Shown here: in pieces, positions 44,356-55,969 of the stretch
Position numbering within the stretch: the first letter of the stretch is position 1
How the letters are laid out: each line of letters opens with the position of its first letter
Assembly (NCBI GenBank): GCA_039583875.1
Contig: CM077151.1
Coordinates: 122,951,047 to 123,015,046 of the forward strand
DNA from: Platanthera guangdongensis
Lineage: Eukaryota; Streptophyta; Magnoliopsida; Asparagales; Orchidaceae
DNA: 64,000 bases
Reading direction: 5' to 3'
Position numbers and translations under genes: made by a program
Notes under the pieces: model-generated
What the model saw: the letters and a program-made list of their open reading frames with translations, nothing else
Told to the model about the DNA's origin: nothing
Databases searched by the model: none

Positions 44356-46344
44356 TGTTAAAAGTCAACAATCTGGCACTATTACCACATTGAATTCTCT
44401 CCAGGTGGGCAGCAAGATAGCCTATAGCCAAATTAATATTCTCAAAACTATCCTGTTCACACCTTCATCACACAGAAATTCGCTGGAACCTGGAGGGACC
44501 AGGGGGTTATCTCAACTGAAGTCAAACACCCATCAACACATGCAGTACAAGAGTCTTATTGATTTACAACAATCTTCTTTACACAGCGAGACATACATGG
44601 CGAGACATGCTTCACCAACCAACACCCAAAGGAAACAATAGACTACAAAAACAAGACAAGAGAAACAAGCCGCGCGGACTAAAATACAAGTCGCCGGTCT
44701 ACTACTGTGGAGTCCGCTCAGTCCGCCAGGTCGCCAGATCAAAACCCAAGCCGCGCGGAGTACCCCTTATACCAATACTTGCTCTAGCCGCTGATCTGCA
44801 AGCTGCATGACCGTGAGGTTTCCTAGACTCCAGACCGCACATGCTGCGATGCCGAATAGAACAGTCCGCCTGAGGCAGGCGACTTCTTGAACACCGAACC
44901 AAGTTTCCAAAGAGAAGACTCTTTGGTCGCTGTCTGCAACCTGTTGTTTTCCGCCTATTACTTAACTGCAGAGTCCGCACTGTCCCTGACCGCAATCAGA
45001 GCCAAGTCCTGGCTTTCCAGCGCTATCCTCACAACCTGCACAGCACAACCCGGTCAACTCACTCAAACTGCGTGGACACAAAAGTCCAGTCCGCAGCAAC
45101 AGTTGCGAGCTCAAGGTACTGTTCACTTACGGATGGAGATTCTTGTTTCTGATGTGACATGGGTCTTATTTATAGGCACGATGATGAGTGTGGTCACCGC
45201 CCTAGCCGATAGGATTACCGCCACATCCCGCAGCAAGAACACGTGTATCCGCAAGACCCGCGGACACACTGTAGTCCGCCGCTACATGTGCAGGATAGCC
45301 AGTCTGCCATTGCTTCTCCAAGGCCGGACAGCAACACCAGTCCGCCTTGTCGCATGGCCAAGAAAAGACCACCAAAATCGGACTCCGCAGCAACAGTCCG
45401 CCAATCCGCAGACACAGCGCTTCAGTCCGCCAATCCCGAACCCACGGCTTCGCCACCAAAGGCAACTGCCGAACTCAGGCGGATACGCTGTTCTAGTCCG
45501 CCCATACTGCAGACAACACTAGTCTGCGTATCCCTGCAAACAACTCCAGTCCGCAAGCCGAGTTCATAGCCTTTTTTCCAAGACACATTCCGGACTCAGC
45601 GGACTCCAGCTCCAGTCTGCTTACACAGCAAACTTTTAGTCTGCATATACCGCATACTACTCCAGTCTACATATCCCAAGTCCACAGACGCCAGCAATGC
45701 AGCTGTCGGACTCAGCAGACTCCAGCTCCAGTCCGCACACAGTTGCGGACACAAACTCCAATCCGCTTATCCCCAAAACTCGCAACCAAGGCAAATGCAC
45801 TTCTACCGAGATGGGCGGACTGAGAAGTAGTCCGCACTCCACTACGTGATCTCCCCGGACTGAGCCAAACATGGACTTGGTTCATACCCAATCAAGTCCA
45901 CTCCACTGGCCATAAGGGCCAGTCTGCACTTAATGGCAGACATTAGATTTAGTCTGCCTCTCCCGGCGAGCTCCAGCATCAGTCTGGACTGACTGGCAGT
46001 CTGCGCGGCTTCCACTTGCCGCTGCGCCAGAGCAAGACTAAGGCAACTGCCATACTGGTCTGGCGAGCTCCAGTTCTTCAGTCCGCTTGATGCCGGACTT
46101 CGCGGATATAGATTCTATCTGCCCGGTTACTTCCTGGGATCCAACTGCCTGCTGATCACAAGCCGGCCTAGTAAACTGCTGCTGCTGTCCGCGTATTCCG
46201 CTCGAACAGACCACCCAGGCCGCTAAAGAGCAAACCGTCTGCAAAATCCCTGCCGACTTAGCAGTCCGCCAACCATGTCCGCGTAGTCCACGCGGATAGG
46301 TCCAAGTGCTCCATTCACCCAATTTTACTTCACAAATTTCAACA
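44356..46344 (-). repeat. Copia-C 5' LTR
   Basis: 1989 bp, colinear with 38016-40005 with more visible differences than the Tat-1 pair. Minus-strand TATAAATA at 45167-45174. The same AGTCCGC array runs from 44700 to 46300. Confidence 0.95.
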
Positions 46345-46957
46345 CTGCGGAACTTGTCATTCAATTCATACGTGCTGAAGACTCTGCCATATATCTTCAG
46401 CACATTCACAATTCTGATAAACTTCAAATAGCATTCAGCAATGCCATCTGACTTGTCTTGCTTGAAGCTTTCATACACTTGATTGAGCATGGAAATCATG
46501 TCCTCCCTCACTTCTTCAGACCCCTACATGTAGATAACTAGTGTGTCCCACATCACCTTAGATGTCTTGTAGTGGACTATGTTTTGGAAGCTTGAGTCAT
46601 CTATGACACTAACAAAAATGTTTTGTGCCCTCTTATCCAATGCAACTAAGATGATTTCATCTTTAGTCATCTCAGAATACTGCTTTGGGATCTTTAGATT
46701 TGCATCAAGACTGATGTCTTCATTGGGATGAAGGGTCCTTCCTGTACTGTGATGTATATCATAGGATCAGATGCTGCCATGAAAATTCTGACCCTTTCCT
46801 TCCAGATGACAAAGGACTCCTTCCTGCAAATAGGAAGTTTCATGGATCCAAGTTTTTTATGATTCTCACTTGAACCCATTTTGGACTTCTGATAGCTGCC
46901 CTAGAGATCAACTCGGACTGTTAAGTCTATTTTGAGGAACCTCCCTCTGATACTACT
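46345..46957 (-). pseudogene. gag: Copia-A fragment 4: leader and Gag N-terminus
   Basis: Gag starts at the ATG at 46879 (MGSSENHKKLGSMKLPIC). Motifs: FVIWKERVRIFMAASDPMIY and, after a frame change, QVYESFKQDKSDGIAECYLKF and YELNDKF, where Copia-C cuts in. The leader is 46880-46957. A damaged primer site, TAGTATCAGAGG (minus strand), sits next to the LTR, two changes from TGGTATCAGAGC. Confidence 0.85.
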
Positions 46958-49298
46958 TGAGAGTAATGATTTCAAGAACAACTAATCAACTAGAGGGGGG
47001 GGGGGGGGTGAATAGGTCCAATTCCAAAAACTTAAGCAACTAATCTATTAATATCACATCACAACAATCTCATCACAATTAAAACCATCACAGTACACAA
47101 ATTCTTTTAGTGGTTCCCCAATTGATGGGTACATCCACTTTCCTCCTTCGCCAATCTAGCAGTATACTAGATTCAGCCAACTTCCTTTTATCTTTCTAAG
47201 ATCCTCAGATCTTACAGCTCAGAGCCCAACCAGCTCCTACAACTCAGGCATAAGCCCTACCACTCAGATCACCAAGATCCTACAACTCAAGTTCTTCCCA
47301 AGAACTCTACCTCAGAGTGACTCCACACTCCTATAGTTCAGGCAATCCTGCCCTACCTCTGTGTGAATCCACACACCTACAACTCAAGCAACTCCTGCCC
47401 TACCTCAGCCTTTATAACACAGGCTTATAATTCAGGCCATAGCCTTACCACTCAGATTCAGAATGAATCTTACAAAGAAATATTAAAGATGATGAAATAC
47501 AGACACTAAAGAAAATTATTTGTTCATGTCTACCTAGACTGAGCAGATATCAGCCCTAACTTCTTCTTCATAGCAAAAAGATGACACAGAGATCTTTAAA
47601 TGCTGCTCGACTTATTTTGGAATCAACTAGCATATGAATCTGCTTCTTCTTCTTTAGGAATATCACCTAATCTGGATTGAGCAGATTTCAGCCCTTCCTT
47701 CTTCTTTGGTCCATCAAATTGATCTTCAGATTTTGGCTCGGTTTGGATCGAGAAGATAACTTCAGATAGGGCATGCCTAGGCTGATTCGTTTCTCTCAGA
47801 GGATTACTCTAAACCTGCTGGAGTGGATCTTGATGCACCAGCAAACTCAAAAGCCCTTCAGATTTGAACTTGAGGTTCTTGGCTTCTGCAATAATGGCGG
47901 ATAAAGACGACAAACTCTCCTTCTCGTTTTAATTAGAAATTAATCCAATTAATCCATTCTTAGATCTCGATCTCTTCTGCTATTTATAATCCCGTCACAT
48001 TTGCAACATGATCGACACGTGTTTCAGTTTTAACGGTGGTTAAAACCTCAGCTTTATTAACCTGAGATCCACTATAGACTGACGACGACGTTAATGTCGA
48101 TTTGCATCGAATCTGAACTTTGTTGGCTTATTGATTTTGTTGAGTCAGCATCATTCTGTACTTAGCCAAAATCAACTAACTTTTCTGAAATCCTGCGTTC
48201 GACGAACTTCAAGCTTAGCTCGACGAAATCTGAACTTAGCTTGAAGAAATAGTGAAGCTGAGATCAATGAATTCTCTTAGCTCAGTTCTTTCTTCAGGTG
48301 AAGGCTTAGTTCGACGAACTTCAAGCTCAGCTCAATTAAATTTGATCTCAGCTTGATGAAACAGTGAAGCTGAGATCGACGAATTATATCATCCCAGTTC
48401 TTTCTTCAACTGAAGGCTTAGTTCGACGAATTCTCTGAACTCTGGTCGACGAAATCTGAACTCCGGTCGACGAAAACAAAGCTCAGCTTCACGAATGGTA
48501 GACTCAACGATTCTGGTCTTAGAAATTTCTTCAGCTTTGCTTGATGGCATTAAGAGCATTGAGAGAGTTGAGTGAGCTTGCCTCTCTCAACGATTTTAGA
48601 CTTAGCCGATTTTTTGGATTCTTCACTGTAAGGCTATGACAGGATAACCTTGACTCAACGCTTCTAGTTGTATGGAGTTGAGTGAGTTGAGCTCACTCAA
48701 TGCTTCTGGACTTAGCCAATTTTCTAGATTCTTCATAGTAAGGCTATGACAGGATAACCTTGACTCAATGCTTCTAGCTATATGGCATTGAGTGAGTTGA
48801 GCTCACTCAACGCTTCTGGACTTGGTCGATTTTCTCAGGCTTTGTCTCAGTGATCTCAACGCTTTCTTCTCAGCAGTCTCAGCTATCTCAGCACTTTTTT
48901 GCCTTAGTCAACTTTTTTGGCTGTCTCAGAGCTTTCTTCTCAGCGGTCTCAACTGTCTCAGCATTTTTTGTTGAATGGAGTTGAGTGAGCTTGCCTTACT
49001 CAACACTTTTGGACTTAGGTAATTTTCCTGCCTGGCTTCTCTCAGTGTTATTAGCTGGATGGCATTGAGTGAGCTTGTCTCACTCAACGCTTTTGGACTG
49101 AGGTAATTTTCTGAGTTTCCAGCTCCACCTTAAGTCCACCTGTCATTGTCTCTTGAACTGACTACCCAATCATTGAGACAAATATTAACATATATGTATG
49201 AACTTAACCATATATCAAATACAACTATGTCTATCTCATTGACATGTTTGACATCATCAAATCAGTGCCATTGGGATCAATGGACACAACACTCAACA
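46958..49298 (-). repeat. Copia-A 5' LTR, 2.34 kb
   Basis: In minus orientation it starts TGTTGAGTGTTGTG and ends TTACTCTCA. Minus-strand TATAAATA is at 47981-47988. A TCGACGAA array lies at 48199-48490, followed by CTCAACGC/CTCAATGC repeats to 49100. A G-run at about 46996-47010 belongs to the CACCCCCC box. The partner LTR is not in the window. Confidence 0.88.
48199..49100. repeat. TCGACGAA and CTCAACGC motif array in the Copia-A LTR
   Basis: TTCGACGAA/GTCGACGAAATCTGAAC units are followed by several units of about 100 bp containing GAGTTGAGTGAG and CTCACTCAACGCTTCTGG. The motif pair (TCGACGAA with CTCAACGC) is the same pair seen at 946-1660. Confidence 0.85.
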
Positions 49299-49502
49299 TT
49301 TATTCTTACAATTTCTTCACTCTAACCAAGCCCAATATGACACTAACCCGAGAGAATTAAGTACACAGGACTTGAATGTACAGCCACTTTGATCGGACAT
49401 TCCTAAGCTTACAGGACTCATATGAAGATGTGTAACCAACAGTTGGAATGGTCTTTCTGAGGGCTACGACTTTCTTGTTTAGTTGAATGCCCAGATCTCG
49501 CA
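49299..49502. other. Unassigned spacer
   Basis: No domain, LTR end or repeat is recognised. It could be old flanking DNA of Copia-A. Confidence 0.4.
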
Positions 49503-50388
49503 ATATAATACCCGAAAATGGACTTCAAGCTCGTTACACACAGAAAACAGATTTCTGCACGCATCTTAAAGCAAAACGAACATCATTGGTTTGTCTTCAA
49601 CCTCTTTCCATTCGTTCATCACTACTTTCAGAACTTCCAACCCCCTTATTCACCCTCAATAGGCCAACTCTCTTCATGAGACAAAGTCCTTCTACTTCAA
49701 TCGAAGAGAGGAGAGGTTGAAGACTATAAATCTCTAGGACACATCTTCTAGCATGGCCTCTTCCTAGGAAATATTCTTCTCATGAATCAAAACTCTTTTG
49801 AGTCGATATCACTCGTAGAAGTAACTATAGAACTAGCACCGAGGGAGGGGATAGGAAGCACACCTCGTTTCTAGATATTCTAGCCATGGACCTCGTTATC
49901 CTCCACAGGGGCATTCTTCTTCTCCGTTGGCGCTGTTCTTCGGGGGGAAAACAGAGAAGTCTTCCTCCAAAAATCCGACTTCGGTGATCTTTTCCTCTCC
50001 TGACGATTTTGCATGGTTACGTCTTGGTAATAATGACAAAGTGATGGTTAGGGCTTCGCTTCATTCCTTTTTATAATCCATATTAGGGTTAGGTCACTCC
50101 GACATGTGTCATTGCCCCATTGGACCACCCATTATTGCCTGCATCAAGTCTTATTGACAAGAACCGTTCCAAGGAAATCATTTCGCATGAATAACGAAGT
50201 CCGGTTCACATGCCTACACAGGACTACGGATTCTGCCTGGGCCAAAAAATGCACCAAGTCAAATTCGGCGAGTATCCTCTTGCATACTCAATGAATCGGC
50301 GAGTAACCCCTTCCATATTCGACAAATCGGCAAATGAACGTGTGTATTCTCGATGAATTTCCGGCTACTCTCGCATAATTGTCCAATT

Positions 50389-50680
50389 GATATTCGACAA
50401 ATTCGTCGAATATCCTTAGTGATATTCGACGAATTCTCCTTGGCCGAATTCCTTACATTTTCTCCCGTCGAGTCCTCAACTATATTCGATGAATTCGTCG
50501 GATATCACCAGCAATATCCGACGAATTTCACTTAACCATTTCTTTAATTCTTGTGTCAAGTGTGTCGAGTATCACCTGGTGCTACCCGACAAATAGTAGC
50601 CTTAATCAACGAATTGCACTCGGCTAACTTTATAATCATTCTCGATGAATTCGTCGGCTATCCTTGGCGATATCCAACGA
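50389..50680. repeat. Array of ATATTCGACGAATT-type palindromes
   Basis: Near-perfect 26-bp palindrome at 50389-50414 with arms GATATTCGAC and GTCGAATATC. Related ones are at about 50481-50506 and 50640-50665. Single arms occur at 50421, 50513 and 50671. Confidence 0.8.
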
Positions 50681-50760
50681 ATATCCCTTTATCGATTTAC
50701 CTTAATTCCATTCCCCCATCATTAGTTGAGTATCACTCAACCTTAACGCTTTGGGTAATG

Positions 50761-50868
50761 CCCCCCCCCCCCCCCCCCCCCACCCCCCCCCCACCCCCCC
50801 ACCCCCCCCCCCACCCCCCCCCCCCCCCCCCCCCCCCCCCCCACCCCCCACCCCCCCCCCCCCCCCCC
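50761..50868. repeat. 108-bp C tract with six single A interruptions
   Basis: Long C runs are separated by single A bases. The only open frames give Pro/His or Gly runs and are not genes. Its length in the assembly should be distrusted. Confidence 0.95.
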
Positions 50869-50922
50869 GAGCATGAGTCAAGTCTCCTAACGCTTCGGCC
50901 TTGCGCGAAACTGGATGTTACA

Positions 50923-51588
50923 TATCTTAACATGGTTTTCACAAATTTTGTTGTTTGATGGAGCTTCTAGTGGGAGACACCTTGGAATTTGAGTATATAT
51001 CAAACACATCCTTCTTTAGAATAATTGGTGGCTCTGATAAGGAGAACACTAAGTAGACGGCGTCTAGTTTCCTAATTGATTTTATTTCTTTTGGTTCATC
51101 CAAAAAGTCATTTCTTACCACTTCACATCCTTCATACAAATAATTCTGTCTTCAGAGCCATTTTTGTTAGCACTTTTAAGATTCTAGTTGTCGCGAGAGC
51201 TGGAGAGTTCTATATAGAGACTAGGGTAAAGTTATTTATGTATTTTAAAACAAAATCTTTTGGCCTATTTTATATGCTTTTATAACAATAAGGAATTGAA
51301 ATGTCGCGTACATGGAGATGTTCCAAGTTTAAATCTGATGGTTGTGATTTAAGTTTAGAGAGTAATAACAGCCCATCATGATTTTAGCATAATAATATCT
51401 CGTCATAAATGTTACCGTCTTAATCATCTTGACGAGCAAAATGATATTCCTAACTCCTGGTTGTGAGTCATATGACTCCTTCTTAGATGATCTTACAACA
51501 TGGTTATATTCCTAGCATCTACTAGATACTTCTATATAACATATAACACAACTAAAACATCAAAAAAAATAAAACTTGAAGAGCAAAC
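50923..51588. other. Unassigned AT-rich stretch, perhaps the post-pol region of Copia-D
   Basis: No domain is visible. It lies just downstream (minus strand) of the Copia-D RNase H, so it may be that element's 3' part. Confidence 0.35.
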
Positions 51589-52130
51589 TCATTCCAATTT
51601 TAGCATACCTAAATCAATTTTGAAATAATTAAACTTGGCTTCATCTAGAGGCTTGTTGAAGATATCAGCCACATGCTTGTTTGTGGGTACAAACTCTAGG
51701 TAGATATCGTTCTTTTCAACAAGCTCTCTAATGAAGTGATACCTTATCTCTATATTCTTTATCATGTTGTGTGACACAATATTATAAGCAATAGAGATGG
51801 CACTTGATGAGTCACAATATTCTTAGCAATAGAGATGCTACTTAATCTCTAGAAGTTGTAGTTCTAAAGTGGATGTTGAATCTACAAAAATTGTGCACAG
51901 TAGCTTCCTTCTGATATATATTCTGACTTAGCATTGAAAATACCCATACTTATCTGCTTTTTTCTACTCCATAAGACCAATATTCTTTGTAATAACTGAC
52001 ATGTCCTAGATGTTTTTTTCCTGTCTTCTTTGCAAACTGCAAAATCTGCATCTGAAAAGCCAATTTGTTTAAAAGTCATTATACCTAGAGTACCACATGC
52101 CAAGTTGTTGAGTGCCCTTAATGTATCTCA
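51589..52130 (-). pseudogene. pol: Copia-D RNase H
   Basis: GFSDADFAVCKEDRKKTS (first Asp block), FNAKSEYISEGSYCAQ (STAEAEY equivalent, partly changed), then IKNIEIRYHFIRELVEKNDIYLEFVPT and HVADIFNKPLDE. This is the complete C-terminal order of copia RNase H, with a frame break at about 51800-51880. Confidence 0.85.
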
Positions 52131-52663
52131 AAATCCTCTTTGCAGCTGAGAAGTGAGATTCCTTAGGGTATGCCAAGTACCAATGACAAAAATGGGTTCA
52201 ATACATTATATCTAGTCTATTAGTAGTTAAGTAAAGTAAAAAACCAATTATACATTTGTACATGGATTCATCAATATGTTTCACTTTTTCATACTTGTCT
52301 AGGGATATATTTAACCATATGAAAGTTTCTACAGTGGAGGTAGACTCCATTCCAAACTTTTTAATAGCTCTCTAGTGTACTTGATCTGAGAAATGAAAAT
52401 TCCATCCTCAGACTCATTCACTTGCATACATAAGAAATAATTAAGCTCCCCCTATACTTCCCATCTCAAACTCCCCCTACATTAGGTTGGCAAACCTCTT
52501 GCATCAGTAGTCCCAAATATGCTTTCATCAATATATATTTGGACTAGAAGATGCTTGCCCTTTGTTTCCATAAGGAACAATGTTTTATTTATCTTTCCCC
52601 TTTAGAATTTTTTCTTTATGAGGAAGGTAGATAAGGTATCATACCATGCCCTTGGGGCTTGCT

Positions 52664-52950
52664 TTAACTAATATAGAAATTTTCTAAAAAAACGTAAACA
52701 TGATTAAGAAGAGTAGGATGTACAAAACATGAGGGCTGCTCTACATATGCCTCCTCCTTGAGATTCCCAATAAGAAAGGCTGACTTTATATCTATTTGAT
52801 ATACCTTGAATTCTTTGAACTGGAACAAAGGTTTGGTATAAGTCAATTCCCACTTTTTGTCTGTATCCTTTAGCAACTAGCCTTGCCTTGTTCTTCACCA
52901 CTACACCATTCTCATTTAGCTTGTTTTTGAAGATCCACTTAGCGCCAATA
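52664..52950 (-). pseudogene. pol: Copia-D RT fragment
   Basis: VKNKARLVAKGYRQKVGID is followed, in the next frame, by FKEFKVYQIDIKSAFLIGNLKEEAYVEQP, matching copia RT (KARLVAKGY...[12 protein letters not shown]). The YVDD region to the left (52400-52660) is barely recognisable. Confidence 0.8.
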
Positions 52951-53372
52951 ACGTTGTGTACTTATGGTTTTGGCACTAAATTCCAAATTCTACATCTCCT
53001 AAACTAGTATAGTTCCTCCTGCACGACATTTATCCAAAAAGGGTCCTGGTTTGCTTCTTTAAATCTCTTTTGTTCCACTTGAGAGAGAAGGCTCAGGTAT
53101 AAGGTTTAATTATGAATTCTGCGCCTTGTGTTGACTCCTTGGATGGCATCCCCAATAATAAGATTGCTGGGGAGATCCTTTATGTTTTTGTTTGCTGCAG
53201 GTTACCTCGCTATAGTTGGCTAAATTTATATATTATCATCAGCTTGTTGATCCTCATCATCAGCAACTTGAACTTCGTCTAATGGATGATCTCCCTCAGC
53301 TGTGATTGTTTCTTCTGAGGAGATCTTGCTTATGTTGGGCTTGTCATTTAATGACAGTTTATTTAATTATAC

Positions 53373-54026
53373 CTACAATAATAGGAGAACTAGACCAGCC
53401 CTTATATATCTGGGTAGCCTCATCAAATACAATTTTAATAGATTCTTCAACCACATGGATTTTTTGGTAAATACTCTATTGGCTCTTCTATGTGAGTTGT
53501 ATCCAACAAGAATCCCCTCATTGTAGTTCTCTACAAACTTTGTTAATTGAGAATTTCCATTAATTAAAATGAAACATTTGCATCCAAAGATTCTAAAATA
53601 AGAAATTATTGGTTTTATGCTTTTCAACAATTCATAGGGAATTTTCTTATGAACCATGTTGATAGAGGCCCTATTCAAAACAAAACAAGTTGTATTGATA
53701 GCCTCAATCCGTAAATATTATAGCAGTGAGGACTCACTCAATAATGTTCTAGATGAATCTATCATGGTCGTATTCATTCTCTTAGCCACTCCATTCTATT
53801 ATGGAGTTCTGGTAGATGAGAAGTCATGGGAGATACATTGTTCTTGACAGAAATTTGTCATAACCCGAGATTGGAATTTTTTTCCATGGTCACTTCTCAA
53901 TTTGACCACAGAATAGTCCATTTCATTCTGAATAGACTTGCAAAATGTAATGAAAATATTAAGGGTGCCTGACTTTTTTCTAAGGAAGAAGACCCATATA
54001 TACCTAGAGTAATCATCTACTATCAC
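53373..54026 (-). pseudogene. pol: Copia-D integrase
   Basis: The segment at 53799-54026 has MIVDDYSRYIWVFFLRKKSG and VKLRSDHGKKFQ (second catalytic Asp). The segment at 53373-53678 has LNRASINMVHKKIPYELLK and FRIFGCKCF. The Glu-containing AERxNRT block between them is degraded (53680-53800). Confidence 0.85.
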
Positions 54027-55043
54027 AAAGGTCTACATTTTCCCTCATAAACTCTAAATGGGCAGTGGACCAAAAATATTCATATGTAATGAATACGGAA
54101 TCTTATACATTCTTTGTGTGCAATGTCCTTAATAGTGGCCCTTGTTTGTTTGCCTACTTGGCATGCATGATATGGACCATTTTTAACACATTTTAGATTT
54201 GAACTATCCCTAACTAAATTTTCAGAGAACAACTTGCATATTATTTTGTAGTTAATATGAGCTAATATTTTGTGCCACTATACACAGATAGATTCTTTCT
54301 CATTATCCACAAGAAAAACTGGATTGGAAGAATCAGAACATGTAATGTCTAAGCAATAAACATTCCCACTCCTAGTTCCTGAGAGAATTGTCACTAAGTC
54401 AATTGACCTTTTAATCAGGTACTTGTACTTATGGAATTCAATAATATAGCCTCAGTAACATAGTTGACTTATGCTTACAAGGTTGTGTTGCAACGCTTCC
54501 TCTTAAGCTACCCTTGTAATAAAGACTATCCCATTGGATAAAATACCATAGCCTTTGTTGATCCCTCTTTTAGAATCTCCAAAGATAACCTTGGGTCCAT
54601 TCCTTATAGAGCATACTCCTTAGGAAGACTCCTTGTTCCCATCATGTTCCTGAAAAATCCATTGACAAAGTACAATATTTGCTTGAGATTGCTACTTGAA
54701 CTATCCTACAAAATAAAATCAGTTTACCTTAGTAACACAACCTGCCTTTTGTCCTTGGTTCCTGTCAGCATTTGAAATACCTTTTCTACAAAAAGAAACA
54801 CTAGCTAGGAAGGCCTTCTTTGCATGAGGAATTGTTGGATTATACCAGCTGACTACAGCAAAGTGCCACACTTTACCAAAACACTAGCACACATGAATGT
54901 TATACCTTCTTTTCTAAACCACCTTTGGGGTAGAATGTGTGTGAGATTGAGCAGGTTCAGAGTTAAAATCCTTAGCATTCTTTAGGTTTCTTTCTACAAG
55001 CAACTGCTTATGAGAATGGTGGTAGGCGACCTTACAAGATGGT

Positions 55044-55752
55044 TGTTGAAACCAGTCACCCGGTTCCACCTAGAGTTCGGACCTGAAGCTGCAGCACACA
55101 CTTACTCTTCTCGAACCGCCCTCCCGATGTTAGTCACAAGACCAGAAACAGACCGATGGTCTTAGATTGGAGGTCCCACCTCTTACCCGGAAGAGTGTTA
55201 AGTTCTTCCCCTCCCTAGTCAATCCTGAGCTAGGTGCCTCTGAGGACGAATATGGCAAGGTTCAACAACCATTACAATGCACCTTATTGGTCTATTTATA
55301 GGCCTCTGAGTCTGATCTTCAAATAACCATACTGAACCAACATGAAATTACCAAACTTCCCTGGGTTGGGTCTGCCAACAGCCAAACTCTGCTGTTCTAA
55401 AGGGCTATATGCAGACTACCGTGGGTAGAAAGGAAAAATTACCCGGGGTAGAAGAGTAAAATCCCCCTTGTGGGTAGGAAGGTAAAAACATCTTTCCTTT
55501 TATGTGGCGAGTGGGGGAAACAATCAGTGGGCGAGACGAGCCCACCTGCTCGTCTCGCTGGCCTCCCGCATTAATGGAGACATCTCGCCCTCAAGGGCCT
55601 GCCCGTGCCCTAGAGGACGTCTCGCCTGCAGTGCTGAGATGGGTCTCACCTTCTATGAGTGGACCACATGGTCCCACTCACCTATCCAATCCCTCTCGCC
55701 AGCTTCTCCACATGACTGCCTGAGTCGCCTCCTGCGAGCCCAAGGTTGTACA
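55044..55752 (-). repeat. Tat-2 3' LTR, 709 bp
   Basis: Ends TGTTGAAACC...GGTTGTACA in plus orientation, as in Tat-1. Minus-strand TATAAATA at 55293-55300. Conserved blocks include GGTCTGCCAACAGCCAAACT. The inner end matches the Tat-3 fragment at 7820-8070 better than it matches Tat-1. Confidence 0.9.
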
Positions 55753-55863
55753 CAATCTCCGCTCTTTTCGAGGTTGACCCAAGCTCGGAAAGAAAGTCCA
55801 ACCGAGGCTCGCGGCGTTGGGACTCATTTATGAGAATCTTTGGTGGGCCCTCCACCTAGAGTC

Positions 55864-55871
55864 TATAAATA
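55864..55871 (+). promoter_or_regulatory. TATA box of Tat-2 antisense gene 1
   Basis: TATAAATA lies 106 bp before the ATG at 55970, matching the TATATATA of Tat-1 at 11794. Confidence 0.75.
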
Positions 55872-55969
55872 TGAGACCCCACCACATCATGGAGTGCCCC
55901 CTTTCTCATTTCCACCTCTCTTCTACCCTCAACATATCTCATAGCCAGAGCTTTCGTGAGCATCTCGCA

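Larger units (their letters stand above)
38016..46344 (-). mobile_element. Copia-C: non-autonomous copia element, 8.3 kb, itself interrupted
   Basis: Two LTRs of about 1.99 kb share TGTTAAAA...TTTCAACA ends. The minus-strand primer site TGGTATCAAAGC lies at 44344-44355. The polypurine tract TTCAAGGGGGAG (minus) lies at about 40006-40018. Gag and integrase remain; the RT core and RNase H are missing. A solo LTR-X sits inside pol. It is inserted in Copia-A gag between YELNDKFR and SLTKD. No intact target duplication remains: the left junction lacks about five bases. Confidence 0.92.
49503..50922 (+). mobile_element. Probable gypsy (Del/Tekay-like) LTR with palindrome array and C tract
   Basis: It begins TATAATACCCGAAAATGG and ends GGATGTTACA, close to the TGTAATACCC...TGTTACA frame of Del/Tekay LTRs. 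The flanks show no 5-bp duplication. It contains TCGACGAA-type palindromes at 50280-50720 and a C tract at 50761-50868. No internal coding part is next to it, so it may be a decayed solo LTR. Confidence 0.55.
51589..55043 (-). mobile_element. pol: Copia-D: decayed minus-strand copia pol, cut by Tat-2
   Basis: Order on the minus strand: zinc motif remnant (GKVWHF, about 54870), protease remnant near 54660, integrase, RT, RNase H. It matches Copia-A best (FRIFGCKCFILINGNSQLTKF, and the YNI..C zinc block). Frames are broken many times. No LTR is attached: the 5' side is interrupted by Tat-2 at 55044 and the 3' side fades into unassigned sequence. Confidence 0.85.

Noticed and set aside
50551..50958. 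ORFs giving Pro/His (plus) or Gly/Trp (minus) runs
   Set aside because: Translation of the C tract only.
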